NCBI GenBank assembly: GCA_963971285.1
Contig: OZ020251.1
Coordinates: forward strand, 2,542,001-2,606,000
Direction of reading: 5' to 3'
Source of the DNA: Astropecten irregularis
Taxonomy: Eukaryota > Echinodermata > Asteroidea > Paxillosida > Astropectinidae
DNA length: 64,000 nucleotides
Both the position numbers and the translations under genes were made by a program. Position 1 is the stretch's first letter, and each line of letters starts with the position of its first letter. Below the pieces are notes generated by a model, which was given only the letters and a program-made list of their open reading frames with translations, was not told the DNA's origin and ran no database searches. Of the stretch, positions 14,210 to 29,200 are shown piece by piece.

Positions 14210-17200
14210 TTTTAAGCTGTTCTTATGCCAGTGTGTATTGTACTTTTTAGGTCACCACAGTATAATTGCCTTGCTTTTGCCTTGTGTACATTGAAATGAT
14301 TTTGGCAGCTCAACAGAGCGAAGCTAATGAATAACCTGATGAACACAGTGCACGTTGTAGTGTGAGACATTATTATTTCATGACAATGCAATTGAGTTCA
14401 ATTGGAAATTGACCCATCTGGTATGAATAAGTTAAAAATTAATTTCGCAGATCTGTATTTATTTATACTGTACAGTTTTCATGGAATAACTTAGTATTCT
14501 GTCGTTTTAAACTAATATCATCACACGTCGTAGCCCAGAGGTTCACTGGTATTTCGGGGGTCAGACGTGTATTACGAGAAAGAAGGTTAAATTCCATCAC
14601 TTTGGCCGACAAATTTTGTCCGGGGTCAAGACGTGTGACCTATACCAATCTCAGTTTGGCCAAAGGGTCACTCTACGAAAATCAAAGTTACATGAACAGA
14701 AATAGTTGAACCTTTGTGGGTTTCAGTGATCATAGTTTACATGCAGCTCAAGTTCGCCTTATAATTGATGAACCCATGGCATGTTCCGGTTATTTGCACG
14801 TCTGTCTATCACACATATTACATTTCTATCGGCTTAAAGCTCGTATTTTTGCGAGCTTTAAAACGAATCTAAATTTCCAAAAAAAAAAATGTTTTTAACC
14901 AAAATAAGGTCTCTAAATTCAGGAATTGTAGATAATATCAAGATCATATTCAAAATAGGTTTTCCCCCCACCGACGTGGACGAGCATCGCACACTCAGTT
15001 CCAGTGAGTGCCCGTAAAAAAAAATAATAACATGTCGGACCAGGTGGGTTTCGAACCCACGTCCTCGTGCTTATCAGTGCAGATGCCATACCACTAGGCC
15101 ACCGAGATAGCTATGGTCAGTGGGGTCAATCTAATCCAATATCGCGTCGGAATCCAGAAACATATACAACCCTGCCGGCGTTGGAAGAGCCTGGAAATTG
15201 GAATGCTGATTGGCCATAAAGCGTGTGGTAAAATACATTTTTTAACGTTCTCTACTCTGGTTGGCTAATGAATGTGACGTCATTTTAAGCTGTTCTTATG
15301 CCAGTGTGTATTGTACTTTTTAGGTAACCACAGTATAATTGCCTTGCTTTTGCCTTGTGTACATTGAAATGATTTTGGCAGCTCAACAGAGCGAAGCTAA
15401 TGAATAGACTGATGAACACAGTGCACGTTGTAGTTGAGACATTATTATTTCATGACAATGCAATTGAGTTCAATTGAAAATTGACCCATCTGGTACGAAT
15501 AAGTTAACAATTAATTTCGTAGATCTGTATTTATTTATACTGTACAGTTTTCATGGAATAACTTAGTATTCTTTCGTTTTAAACTAATATCATCACACGT
15601 CGTAGCCCAGAGGTTCACTGGTATTTCGGGGGTCAGGACGTGTATTACGAGAAAGAAGGTTAAATTCCATCACTTTGGCCGACAAATTTTGTCCGGGGTC
15701 AAGACGTGTGACCTATACCAATCTCAGTTTGGCCAAAGCGTCACTCTACGAAAATCAAAGTTACATGAACAGAAATAGTTGAACCTTTGTGGGTTTCAGT
15801 GATCATAGTTTACATGCAGCTCAAGTTCGCCTTATAATTGATGAACCCATGGCATGTCACCGGTTATTTGCACGTCTGTCTATCAAACATATTACATTTC
15901 TATCGGCTTAAAGCTCGTATTTTTGCGAGCTTTAAAACGAATCTAAATTTGAAAAAAAAAATGTTTTTAACCAAAATAAGGTCTCTAAATTCAGGAATTG
16001 TAGATAATATCAAGATCATATTCAAAATAGGTTTTCCCCCCACCGACGTGGTTGAGCACCGCATACTCAGTTCCAGTGAATTCCCGTGAAAAAAAAATAA
16101 TAACATGCCGGCCCAGGTGGGTTTCGAACCCACGTCCTCGTGCTTATCAGTGCAGATGCCATACCACTAGGCCACCGAGATAGCTATGGTCAGTGGGGTC
16201 AATCTAATCCAATATCGCGTCGGAATCCAGAAACATATACAACCCTGCTGGCGTTGGAAGAGCCTGGAAATTGGAACGCTGATTGGCCATAAAGCGTGTG
16301 GTAAAATACATTTTTTTACTTTCCCTACTCTGGTTGGCTAATGAATGTGACGTCATTTTAAGCTGTTCTTATGCCAGTGTGTATTGTACTTTTTAGGTCA
16401 CCACAGTATAATTGCCTTGCTTTTGCCTTGTGTACTTGAAATGATTTTGGCAGCTCAACAGAGCGAAGCTAATGAATAGACTGATGAACACAGTGCACGT
16501 TGTAGTGTGAGACATTATTATTTCATGACAATGCAATTGAGTTCAATTGGAAATTGACCCATCTGGTATGAATAAGTTAAAAATTAATTTCGCAGATCTG
16601 TATTTATTTATACTGTACAGTTTTCATGGAATAACTTAGTATTCTGTCGTTTTAAACTAATATAATCACACGTCGTAGCCCAGAGGTTCACTGGTATTTC
16701 GGGGGTCAGACGTGTATTACGAGAAAGAAGGTTAAATTCCATCACTTTGGCCGACAAATTTTGTCCGGGGTCAAGACGTGTGACCTATACCAATCTCAGT
16801 TTGGCCAAAGGGTCACTCTACGAAAATCAAAGTTACATGAACAGAAATAGTTGATCCTTTGTGGGTTTCAGTGATCATAGTTTACATGCAGCTCAAGTTC
16901 GCCTTATAATTGATGAACCCGTGGCATGTTCCGGTTATTTGCACGTCTGTCTATCACACATAAATTACATTTCTATCGGCTTAAAGCTCGTACTTTTGCG
17001 AGCTTTAAAACGAATCTAAATTTCAAAAAAAAAAAATGTTTTTAACCAAAATAAGGTCTCTAAATTCAGGAATTGTAGATAATATCAAGATCATATTCAA
17101 AATAGGTTTTCCCCCCACCGACGTGGACGAGCATCGCACACTCAGTTCCAGTGAGTGCCCGTAAAAAAAAAAAAAAATAATAACATGTCGGCCCAGGTGG

Positions 17201-20200
17201 GTTTCGAACCCACGTCCTCGTGCTTATCAGTGCAGATGCCATACCACTAGGCCACCGAGATAGCTATGGTCAGTGGGGTCAATCTAATCCAATATCGCGT
17301 CGGAATCCAGAAACATATACAACCCTGCTGGCGTTGGAAGAGCCTGGAAATTGGAACGCTGATTGGCCATAAAGCGTGTGGTAAAATACATTTTTTAACG
17401 TTCCCTACTCTGGTTGGCTAATGAATGTGACGTCATTTTAAGCTGTTCTTATGCCAGTGTGTATTGTACTTTTTAGGTAACCACAGTATAGGCCTAATTG
17501 CCTTGCTTTTGCCTTGTGTACATTGAAATGATTTTGGCAGCTCAACAGAGCGAAGCTAATGAATAGACTGATGAACACAGTGCACGTTGTAGTTTAGACA
17601 TTATTATTTCATGACAATGCAATTGAGTTCAATTGAAAATTGACCCATCTGGTACGAATAAGTTAACAATTAATTTCGTAGATCTGTATTTATTTATACT
17701 GTACAGTTTTCATGGAATAACTTAGTATTCTTTCGTTTTAAACTAATATCATCCCACGTCGTAGCCCAGAGGTTCACTGGTATTTCGGGGGTCAGGACGT
17801 GTATTACGAGAAAGAAGGTTAAATTCCATCACTTTGGCCGACAAATTTTGTCCGGGGTCAAGACGTGTGACCTATACCAATCTCAGTTTGGCCAAAGCGT
17901 CACTCTACGAAAATCAAAGTTACATGAACAGAAATAGTTGAACCTTTGTGGGTTTCAGTGATCATAGTTTACATGCAGCTCAAGTTCGCCTTATAATTGA
18001 TGAACCCATGGCATGTCACCGGTTATTTGCACGTCTGTCTATCAAACATATTACATTTCTATCGGCTTAAAGCTCGTATTTTTGCGAGCTTTAAAACGAA
18101 TCTAAATTTCAAAAAAAAAAAAATGTTTTTAACCAAAATAAGGTCTATAAATTCAGGAATTGTAGATAATATCAAGATCATATTCAAAATAGGTTTTCCC
18201 CCCACCGACGTGGACGAGCACCGCACACTCAGTTCCAGTGAATGCCCGTGAAAAAAAATAATAACATGCCGGCCCAGGTGGGTTTCGAACCCACGTCCTC
18301 GTGCTTATCAGTGCATATGCCATACCACTAGGCCACCGAGATAGCTATGGTCAGTGGGGTGAATCTTATCCAATATCGCGTCGGAATCCAGAAACATATA
18401 CAACCCTGCTGGCGTTGGAAGAGCCTGGAAATTGGAACGCTGATTGGCCATAAAGCGTGTGGTAAAATACATTTTTTTAACTTTCCCTACTCTGGTTGGC
18501 TAATGAATGTGACGTCATTTTAAGCTGTTCTTATGCCAGTGTGTATTGTACTTTTTAGGTCACCACAGTATAATTGCCTTGCTTTTGCCTTGTGTACATT
18601 GAAATGATTTTGGCAGCTCAACAGAGCGAAGCTAATGAATAGACTGATGAACACAGTGCACGTTGTAGTATGAGACATTATTATTTCATGACAATGCAAT
18701 TGAGTTCAATTAAAAATTGACCCATCTGGTACGAATAAGTTAACAATTAATTTCGTAGATCTGTATTTATTTATACTGTACAGTTTTCATGGAATAACAA
18801 AGTATTCTGTCGTTTTAAACTAATATCATCACACGTCGTAGCCCAGAGGTTCACTGGTATTTCGGGGGTCAGGACGTGTATTACGAGAAAGAAGGTTAAA
18901 TTCCATCACTTTGGCCGACAAATTTTGTCCGGGGTCAAGACGTGTGACCTATACCAATCTCAGTTTGGCCAAAGGGTCACTCTACGAAAATCAAAGTTAC
19001 ATGAACAGAAATAGTTGAACCTTTGTGGGTTTCAGTGATCATAGTTTACATGCAGCTCAAGTTCGCCTTATAATTGATGAACCCATGGCATGTCACCGGT
19101 TATTTGCACGTCTGTCTATCAAACATATTACATTTCTATCGGCTTAAAGCTCGTATTTTTGCGAGCTTTAAAACGAATCTAAATTTCCAAAAAAAAAAAT
19201 GTTTTTAACCAAAATAAGGTCTCTAAATTCAGGAATTGTAGATAATATCAAGATCATATTCAAAATAGGTTTTCCCCCCACCGACGTGGACGAGCATCGC
19301 ACACTCAGTTCCAGTGAGTGCCCGTAAAAAAAAAAATAATAACATGTCGGCCCAGGTGGGTTTCGAACCCACGTCCTCGTGCTTATCAGTGCAGATGCCA
19401 TACCACTAGGCCACCGAGATAGCTATGGTCAGTGGGGTCAATCTAATCCAATATCGCGTCGGAATCCAGAAACATATACAACCCTGCTGGCGTTGGAAGA
19501 GCCTGGAAATTGGAATGCTGATTGGCCATAAAGCGTGAGGTAAAATACATTTTTTTAACGTTCTCTACTCTGGTTGGCTAATGAATGTGACGTCATTTTA
19601 AGCTGTTCTTATGCCAGTGTGTATTGTACTTTTTAGGTAACCACAGGATAATTGCCTTGCTTTTGCCTTGTGTACATTGAAATGATTTTGGCAGCTCAAC
19701 AGAGCGAAGCTAATGAATAGACTGATGAACACAGTGCACGTTGTAGTGTGAGACATTATTATTTCATGACAATGCAATTGAGTTCAATTGGAAATTGACC
19801 CATCTGGTATGAATAAGTTAAAAATTAATTTCGCAGATCAGTATTTATTTATACTGTACAGTTTTCATGGAATAACTTAGTATTCTGTCGTTTTAAACTA
19901 ATATCATCACACGTCGTAGCCCAGAGGTTCACTGGTATTTCGGGGGTCAGACGTGTATTACGAGAAAGAAGGTTAAATTCCATCACTTTGGCCGAAAAAT
20001 TTTGTCCGGGGTCAAGACGTGTGACCTATACCAATCCCATGGCATGTCACCGGTTATTTGCACGTCTGTCTATCAAACATATTACATTTCTATCGGCTTA
20101 AAGCTCGTATTTTTGCGAGCTTTAAAACGAATCTAAATTTCAGTAAAAAAAAAATGTTTTTAACCAAAATAAGGTCTCTAAATTCAGGAATTGTAGATAA

Positions 20201-23200
20201 TATCAAGATCATATTCAAAATAGGTTTTCCCCCCACCGACGTGGACGAGCATCGCACACTCAGTTCCAGTGAGTGCCCGTAAAAAAAAAAATAATAACAT
20301 GTCGGCCCAGGTGGGTTTCGAACCCACGTCCTCGTGCTTATCAGTGCAGATGCCATACCACTAGGCCACCGAGATAGCTATGGTCAGTGGGGTCAATCTA
20401 ATCCAATATCGCGTCGGAATCCAGAAACATATACAACCCTGCTGGCGTTGGAAGAGCCTGGAAATTGGAATGCTGATTGGCCATAAAGCGTGTGGTAAAA
20501 TACATTTTTTAACGTTCTCTACTCTGGTTGGCTAATGAATGTGACGTCATTTTAAGCTGTTCTTATGCCAGTGTGTATTGTACTTTTTAGGTAACCACAG
20601 TATAATTGCCTTGCTTTTGCCTTGTGTACATTGAAATGATTTTGGCAGCTCAACAGAGCGAAGCTAATAAATAGACTGATGAACACAGTGCACGTTGTAG
20701 TTGAGACATTATTATTTCATGACAATGCAATTGAGTTCAATTGAAAATTGACCCATCTGGTACGAATAAGTTAACAATTAATTTCGTAGATCTGTATTTA
20801 TTTATACTGTTCAGTTTTCATGGAATAACTTAGTATTCTTTCGTTTTAAACTAATATCATCCCACGTCGTAGCCCAGAGGTTCACTGGTATTTCGGGGGT
20901 CAGGACGTGTATTACGAGAAAGAAGGTTAAATTCCATCACTTTGGCCGACAAATTTTGTCCGGGGTCAAGACGTGTGACCTATACCAATCTCAGTTTGGC
21001 CAAAGCGTCACTCTACGAAAATCAAAGTTACATGAACAGAAATAGTTGAACCTTTGTGGGTTTCAGTGATCATAGTTTACATGCAGCTCAAGTTCGCCTT
21101 ATAATTGATGAACCCATGGCATGTCACCGGTTATTTGCACGTCTGTCTATCAAACATATTACATTTCTATCGGCTTAAAGCTCGTATTTTTGCGAGCTTT
21201 AAAACGAATCTAAATTTGAAAAAAAAAATGTTTTTAACCAAAATAAGGTCTCTAAATTCAGGAATTGTAGATAATATCAAGATCATATTCAAAATAGGTT
21301 TTCCCCCCACCGACGTGGACGAGCACCGCAAACTCAGTTCCAGTGAATGCCCGTGAACAAAAAATAATAACATGCCGGCCCAGGTGGGTTTCGAACCCAC
21401 GTCCTCGTGCTTATCAGTGCAGATGCCATACCACTAGGCCACCGAGATAGCTATGGTCAGTGGGGTCAATCTAATCCAATATCGCGTCGGAATCCAGAAA
21501 CCTATACAACCCTGCTGGCGTTGGAAGAGCCTGGAAATTGGAACGCTGATTGGCCATAAAGCGTGTGGTAAAATACATTTTTTAACTTTCCCTACTCTGG
21601 TTGGCTAATGAATGTGACGTCATTTTAAGCTGTTCTTATGCCAGTGTGTATTGTACTTTTTAGGTCACCACAGTATAATTGCCTTGCTTTTGCCTTGTGT
21701 ACATTGAAATGATTTTGGCAGCTCAACAGAGCGAAGCTAATGAATAGACTGATGAACACAGTGCACGTTGTAGTGTGAGACATTATTATTTCATGACAAT
21801 GCAATTGAGTTCAATTGGAAATTGACCCATCTGGTATGAATAAGTTAAAAATTAATTTCGCAGATCTGTATTTATTTATACTGTACAGTTTTCATGGAAT
21901 AACTTAGTATTCTGTCGTTTTAAACTAATATCATCACACGTCGTAGCCCAGAGGTTCACTGGTATTTCGGGGGTCAGACGTGTATTACGAGAAAGAAGGT
22001 TAAATTCTATCACTTTGGCCGACAAATTTTGTCCGGGGTCAAGACGTGTGACCTATACCAATCTCAGTTTGGCCAAAGGGTCACTCTACGAAAATCAAAG
22101 TTACATGAACAGAAATAGTTGAACCTTTGTGGGTTTCAGTGATCATAGTTTACATGCAGCTCAAGTTCGCCTTATAATTGATGAACCCATGGCATGTTCC
22201 GGTTATTTGCACGTCTGTCTATCAAACATATTACATTTCTATCGGCTTAAAGCTCGTATTTTTGCGAGCTTTAAAACGAATCTAAATTTCAAAAAAAAAA
22301 AATGTTTTTAACCAAAATAAGGTCTCTAAATTCAGGAATTGTAGATAATATCAAGATCATATTCAAAATAGGTTTTCCCCCCACCGACGTGGTTGAGCAC
22401 CGCATACTCAGTTCCAGTGAATTCCCGTGAAAAAAAAATAATAACATGCCGGCCCAGGTGGGTTTCGAACCCACGTCCTCGTGCTTATCAGTGCAGATGC
22501 CATACCACTAGGCCACCGAGATAGCTATGGTCAGTGGGGTGAATCTAATCCAATATCGCGTCGGAATCCAGAAACATATACAACCCTGCTGGCGTTGGAA
22601 GACCCTGGAAATTGGAACGCTGATTGGCCATAAAGCGTGTGGTAAAATACATTTTTTTACTTTCCCAACTCTGGTTGGCTAATGAATGTGACGTCATTTT
22701 AAGCTGTTCTTATGCCAGTGTGTATTGTACTTTTTAGGTCACCACAGTATAATTGCCTTGCTTTTGCCTTGTGTACATTGAAATGATTTTGGCAGCTCAA
22801 CAGAGCGAAGCTAATGAATAGACTGATGAACACAGTGCACGTTGTAGTGTGAGACATTATTATTTCATGACAATGCAATTGAGTTCAATTGGAAATTGAC
22901 CCATCTGGTATGAATAAGTTAAAAATTAATTTCGCAGATCTGTATTTATTTATACTGTACAGTTTTCATGGAATAACTTAGTATTCTTTCGTTTTAAACT
23001 AATATCATCACACGTCGTAGCCCAGAGGTTCACTGGTATTTCGGGGGTCAGGACGTGTATTACGAGAAAGAAGGTTAAATTCCATCACTTTGGCCGACAA
23101 ATTTTGTCCGGGGTCAAGACGTGTGACCTATACCAATCTCAGTTTGGCCAAAGCGTCACTCTACGAAAATCAAAGTTACATGAACAGAAATAGTTGAACC

Positions 23201-26200
23201 TTTGTGGGTTTCAGTGATCATAGTTTACATGCAGCTCAAGTTCGCCTTATAATTGATGAACCCATGGCATGTTCCGGTTATTTGCACGTCTGTCTATCAA
23301 ACATATTACATTTCTATCGGCTTAAAGCTTGTATTTTTGCGAGCTTTAAAACGAATCTAAATTTCAAAAAAAAAAAATGTTTTTAACCCAAATAAGGTCT
23401 CAAAATTCAGGAATTGTAGATAATATCAAGATCATATTCAAAATAGGTTTTCCCCCTAACGACGTGGACGAGCACCGCATACTCAGTTCCAGTGAATTCC
23501 CGTGAAAAAAAAATAATAACATGCCGGCCCAGGTGGGTTTCGAACCCACGTCCTCGTGCTTATCAGTGCAGATGCCATACCACTAGGCCACCGAGATAGC
23601 TATGGTCAGTGGGGTGAATCTAATCCAATATCGCGTCGGAATCCAGAAACATATACAACCCTGCTGGCGTTGGAAGAGCCTGGAAATTGGAACGCTGATT
23701 GGCCATAAAGCGTGTGGTAAAATACATTTTTTTACTTTCCCTACTCTGGTTGGCTAATGAATGTGACGTCATTTTAAGCTGTTCTTATGCCAGTGTGTAT
23801 TGTACTTTTTAGGTCACCACAGTATAATTGCCTTGCTTTTGCCTTGTGTACATTGAAATGATTTTGGCAGCTCAACAGAGCGAAGCTAATGAATAGACTG
23901 ATGAACACAGTGCACGTTGTAGTGTGAGACATTATTATTTCATGACAATGCAATTGAGTTCAATTGGAAATTGACCCATCTGGTACGAATAAGTTAACAA
24001 TTAATTTCGTAGATCTGTATTTATTTATACTGTACAGTTTTCATGGAATAACTTAGTATTCTGTCGTTTTAAACTAATATCATCACACGTCGTAGCCCAG
24101 AGGTTCACTGGTATTTCGGGGGTCAGGAAGTGTATTACCAGAAAGAAGGTTAAATTCCATCACTTTGGCCGACAAATTTTGTCCGGGGTCAAGACGTGTG
24201 ACCTATACCAATCTCAGTTTGGCCAAAGGGTCACTCTACGAAAATCAAAGTTACATGAACAGAAATAGTTGAACCTTTGTGGGTTTCAGTGATCATAGTT
24301 TACATGCAGCTCAAGTTCGCCTTATAATTGATGAACCCATGGCATGTTCCGGTTATTTGCACGTCTGTCTATCACACATATTACATTTCTATCGGCTTAA
24401 AGCTCGTATTTTTGCGAGCTTTAAAACGAATCTAAATTTCCAAAAAAAAAAATGTTTTTAACCAAAATAAGGTCTCTAAATTCAGGAATTGTAGATAATA
24501 TCAAGATCATATTCAAAATAGGTTTTCCCCCCACCGACGGGGACGAGCATCGCACACTCAGTTCCAGTGAGTGCCCGTAAAAAAAAATAATAACATGTCG
24601 GCCCAGGTGGGTTTCGAACCCACGTCCTCGTGCTTATCAGTGCAGATGCCATACCACTAGGCCACCGAGATAGCTATGGTCAGTGGGGTCAATCTAATCC
24701 AATATCGCGTCGGAATCCAGAAACATATACAACCCTGCTGGCGTTGGAAGAGCCTGGAAATTGGAATGCTGATTGGCCATAAAGCGTGTGGTAAAATACA
24801 TTTTTTAACGTTCTCTACTCTGGTTGGCTAATGAATGTGACGTCATTTTAAGCTGTTCTTATGCCAGTGTGTATTGTACTTTTTAGGTAACCACAGTATA
24901 ATTGCCTTGCTTTTGCCTTGTGTACATTGAAATGATTTTGGCAGCTCAACAGAGCGAAGCTAATGAATAGACTGATGAACACAGTGCACGTTGTAGTTGA
25001 GACATTATTATTTCATGACAATGCAATTGAGTTCAATTGAAAATTGACCCATCTGGTACGAATAAGTTAACAATTAATTTCGTAGATCTGTATTTATTTA
25101 TACTGTACAGTTTTCATGGAATAACTTAGTATTCTTTCGTTTTAAACTAATATCATCACACGTCGTAGCCCAGAGGTTCACTGGTATTTCGGGGGTCAGG
25201 ACGTGTATTACGAGAAAGAAGGTTAAATTCCATCACTTTGGCCGACAAATTTTGTCCGGGGTCAAGACGTGTGACCTATACCAATCTCAGTTTGGCCAAA
25301 GCGTCACTCTACGAAAATCAAAGTTACATGAACAGAAATAGTTGAACCTTTGTGGGTTTCAGTGATCATAGTTTACATGCAGCTGAAGTTCGCCTTATAA
25401 TTGATGAACCCATGGCATGTTCCGGTTATTTGCACGTCTGTCTATCAAACATATTACATTTCTATCGGCTTAAAGCTCGTATTTTTGAGAGCTTTAAAAC
25501 GAATCTAAATTTCCAAAAAAAAAAATGTTTTTAACCAAAATAAGGTCTCTAAATTCAGGAATTGTAGATAATATCAAGATCATATTCAAAATAGGTTTTC
25601 CCCCCACCGACGTGGACGAGCACCGCATACTCAGTTCCAGTGAATTCCCGTGAAAAAAAAATAATAACATGCCGGCCCAGGTGGGTTTCGAACCCACGTC
25701 CTCGTGCTTATCAGTGCAGATGCCATACCACTAGGCCACCGAGATAGCTATGGTCAGTGGGGTGAATCTAATCCAATATCGCGTCGGAATCCAGAAACAT
25801 ATACAACCCTGCTGGCGTTGGAAGACCCTGGAAATTGGAACGCTGATTGGCCATAAAGCGTGTGGTAAAATACATTTTTTTACTTTCCCAACTCTGGTTG
25901 GCTAATGAATGTGACGTCATTTTAAGCTGTTCTTATGCCAGTGTGTATTGTACTTTTTAGGTCACCACAGTATAATTGCCTTGCTTTTGCCTTGTGTACA
26001 TTGAAATGATTTTGGCAGCTCAACAGAGCGAAGCTAATGAATAACCTGATGAACACAGTGCACGTTGTAGTGTGAGACATTATTATTTCATGACAATGCA
26101 ATTGAGTTCAATTGGAAATTGACCCATCTGGTATGAATAAGTTAAAAATTAATTTCGCAGATCTGTATTTATTTATACTGTACAGTTTTCATGGAATAAC

Positions 26201-29200
26201 TTAGTATTCTGTCGTTTTAAACTAATATCATCACACGTCGTAGCCCAGAGGTTCACTGGTATTTCGGGGGTCAGACGTGTATTACGAGAAAGAAGGTTAA
26301 ATTCCATCACTTTGGCCGACAAATTTTGTCCGGGGTCAAGACGTGTGACCTATACCAATCTCAGTTTGGCCAAAGGGTCACTCTACGAAAATCAAAGTTA
26401 CATGAACAGAAATAGTTGAACCTTTGTGGGTTTCAGTGATCATAGTTTACATGCAGCTCAAGTTCGCCTTATAATTGATGAACCCATGGCATGTTCCGGT
26501 TATTTGCACGTCTGTCTATCACACATATTACATTTCTATCGGCTTAAAGCTCGTATTTTTGCGAGCTTTAAAACGAATCTAAATTTCCAAAAAAAAAAAT
26601 GTTTTTAACCAAAATAAGGTCTCTAAATTCAGGAATTGTAGATAATATCAAGATCATATTCAAAATAGGTTTTCCCCCCACCGACGTGGACGAGCATCGC
26701 ACACTCAGTTCCAGTGAGTGCCCGTAAAAAAAAATAATAACATGTCGGACCAGGTGGGTTTCGAACCCACGTCCTCGTGCTTATCAGTGCAGATGCCATA
26801 CCACTAGGCCACCGAGATAGCTATGGTCAGTGGGGTCAATCTAATCCAATATCGCGTCGGAATCCAGAAACATATACAACCCTGCTGGCGTTGGAAGAGC
26901 CTGGAAATTGGAATGCTGATTGGCCATAAAGCGTGTGGTAAAATACATTTTTTAACGTTCTCTACTCTGGTTGGCTAATGAATGTGACGTCATTTTAAGC
27001 TGTTCTTATGCCAGTGTGTATTGTACTTTTTAGGTAACCACAGTATAATTGCCTTGCTTTTGCCTTGTGTACATTGAAATGATTTTGGCAGCTCAACAGA
27101 GCGAAGCTAATGAATAGACTGATGAACACAGTGCACGTTGTAGTTGAGACATTATTATTTCATGACAATGCAATTGAGTTCAATTGAAAATTGACCCATC
27201 TGGTACGAATAAGTTAACAATTAATTTCGTAGATCTGTATTTATTTATACTGTACAGTTTTCATGGAATCACTTAGTATTCTTTCGTTTTAAACTAATAT
27301 CATCACACGTCGTAGCCCAGAGGTTCACTGGTATTTCGGGGGTCAGGACGTGTATTACGAGAAAGAAGGTTAAATTCCATCACTTTGGCCGACAAATTTT
27401 GTCCGGGGTCAAGACGTGTGACCTATACCAATCTCAGTTTGGCCAAAGCGTCACTCTACGAAAATCAAAGTTACATGAACAGAAATAGTTGAACCTTTGT
27501 GGGTTTCAGTGATCATAGTTTACATGCAGCTGAAGTTCGCCTTATAATTGATGAACCCATGGCATGTTCCGGTTATTTGCACGTCTGTCTATCAAACATA
27601 TTACATTTCTATCGGCTTAAAGCTCGTATTTTTGAGAGCTTTAAAACGAATCTAAATTTCCAAAAAAAAAAATGTTTTTAACCAAAATAAGGTCTCTAAA
27701 TTCAGGAATTGTAGATAATATCAAGATCATATTCAAAATAGGTTTTCCCCCCACCGACGTGGACGAGCACCGCATACTCAGTTCCAGTGAATTCCCGTGA
27801 AAAAAAAATAATAACATGCCGGCCCAGGTGGGTTTCGAACCCACGTCCTCGTGCTTATCAGTGCAGATGCCATACCACTAGGCCACCGAGATAGCTATGG
27901 TCAGTGGGGTCAATCTAATCCAATATCGCGTCGGAATCCAGAAACATATACAACCCTGCTGGCGTTGGAAGAGCCTGGAAATTGGAATGCTGATTGGCCA
28001 TAAAGCGTGTGGTAAAATACATTTTTTAACGTTCTCTACTCTGGTTGGCTAATGAATGTGACGTCATTTTAAGCTGTTCTTATGCCAGTGTGTATTGTAC
28101 TTTTTAGGTAACCACAGTATAATTGCCTTGCTTTTGCCTTGTGTACATTGAAATGATTTTGGCAGCTCAACAGAGCGAAGCTAATGAATAGACTGATGAA
28201 CACAGTGCACGTTGTAGTTGAGACATTATTATTTCATGACAATGCAATTGAGTTCAATTGAAAATTGACCCATCTGGTACGAATAAGTTAACAATTAATT
28301 TCGTAGATCTGTATTTATTTATACTGTACAGTTTTCATGGAATAACTTAGTATTCTTTCGTTTTAAACTAATATCATCACACGTCGTAGCCCAGAGGTTC
28401 ACTGGTATTTCGGGGGTCAGGACGTGTATTACGAGAAAGAAGGTTAAATTCCATCACTTTGGCCGACAAATTTTGTCCGGGGTCAAGACGTGTGACCTAT
28501 ACCAATCTCAGTTTGGCCAAAGCGTCACTCTACGAAAATCAAAGTTACATGAACAGAAATAGTTGAACCTTTGTGGGTTTCAGTGATCATAGTTTACATG
28601 CAGCTGAAGTTCGCCTTATAATTGATGAACCCATGGCATGTTCCGGTTATTTGCACGTCTGTCTATCAAACATATTACATTTCTATCGGCTTAAAGCTCG
28701 TATTTTTGAGAGCTTTAAAACGAATCTAAATTTCCAAAAAAAAAAATGTTTTTAACCAAAATAAGGTCTCTAAATTCAGGAATTGTAGATAATATCAAGA
28801 TCATATTCAAAATAGGTTTTCCCCCCACCGACGTGGACGAGCACCGCATACTCAGTTCCAGTGAATTCCCGTGAAAAAAAAATAATAACATGCCGGCCCA
28901 GGTGGGTTTCGAACCCACGTCCTCGTGCTTATCAGTGCAGATGCCATACCACTAGGCCACCGAGATAGCTATGGTCAGTGGGGTGAATCTAATCCAATAT
29001 CGCGTCGGAATCCAGAAACATATACAACCCTGCTGGCGTTGGAAGACCCTGGAAATTGGAACGCTGATTGGCCATAAAGCGTGTGGTAAAATACATTTTT
29101 TTACTTTCCCAACTCTGGTTGGCTAATGAATGTGACGTCATTTTAAGCTGTTCTTATGCCAGTGTGTATTGTACTTTTTAGGTCACCACAGTATAATTGC

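Larger units (their letters stand above)
13760..14833. repeat. Representative monomer
   Basis: Plus-strand order: hairpin 13760-13787, A-run 13804-13814, a conserved block, small palindrome CACTCA/TGAGTG region, A-run 13943-13951, tRNA-like module 14035-13964 (minus strand), TATA-like motif 14089-14094, inverted CCAAT 14135-14142, CRE 14202-14209, then about 600 bp with no recognised motif. Read on the minus strand this is CRE, CCAAT, TATA-like, tRNA-like, T-run, hairpin. Confidence 0.85.
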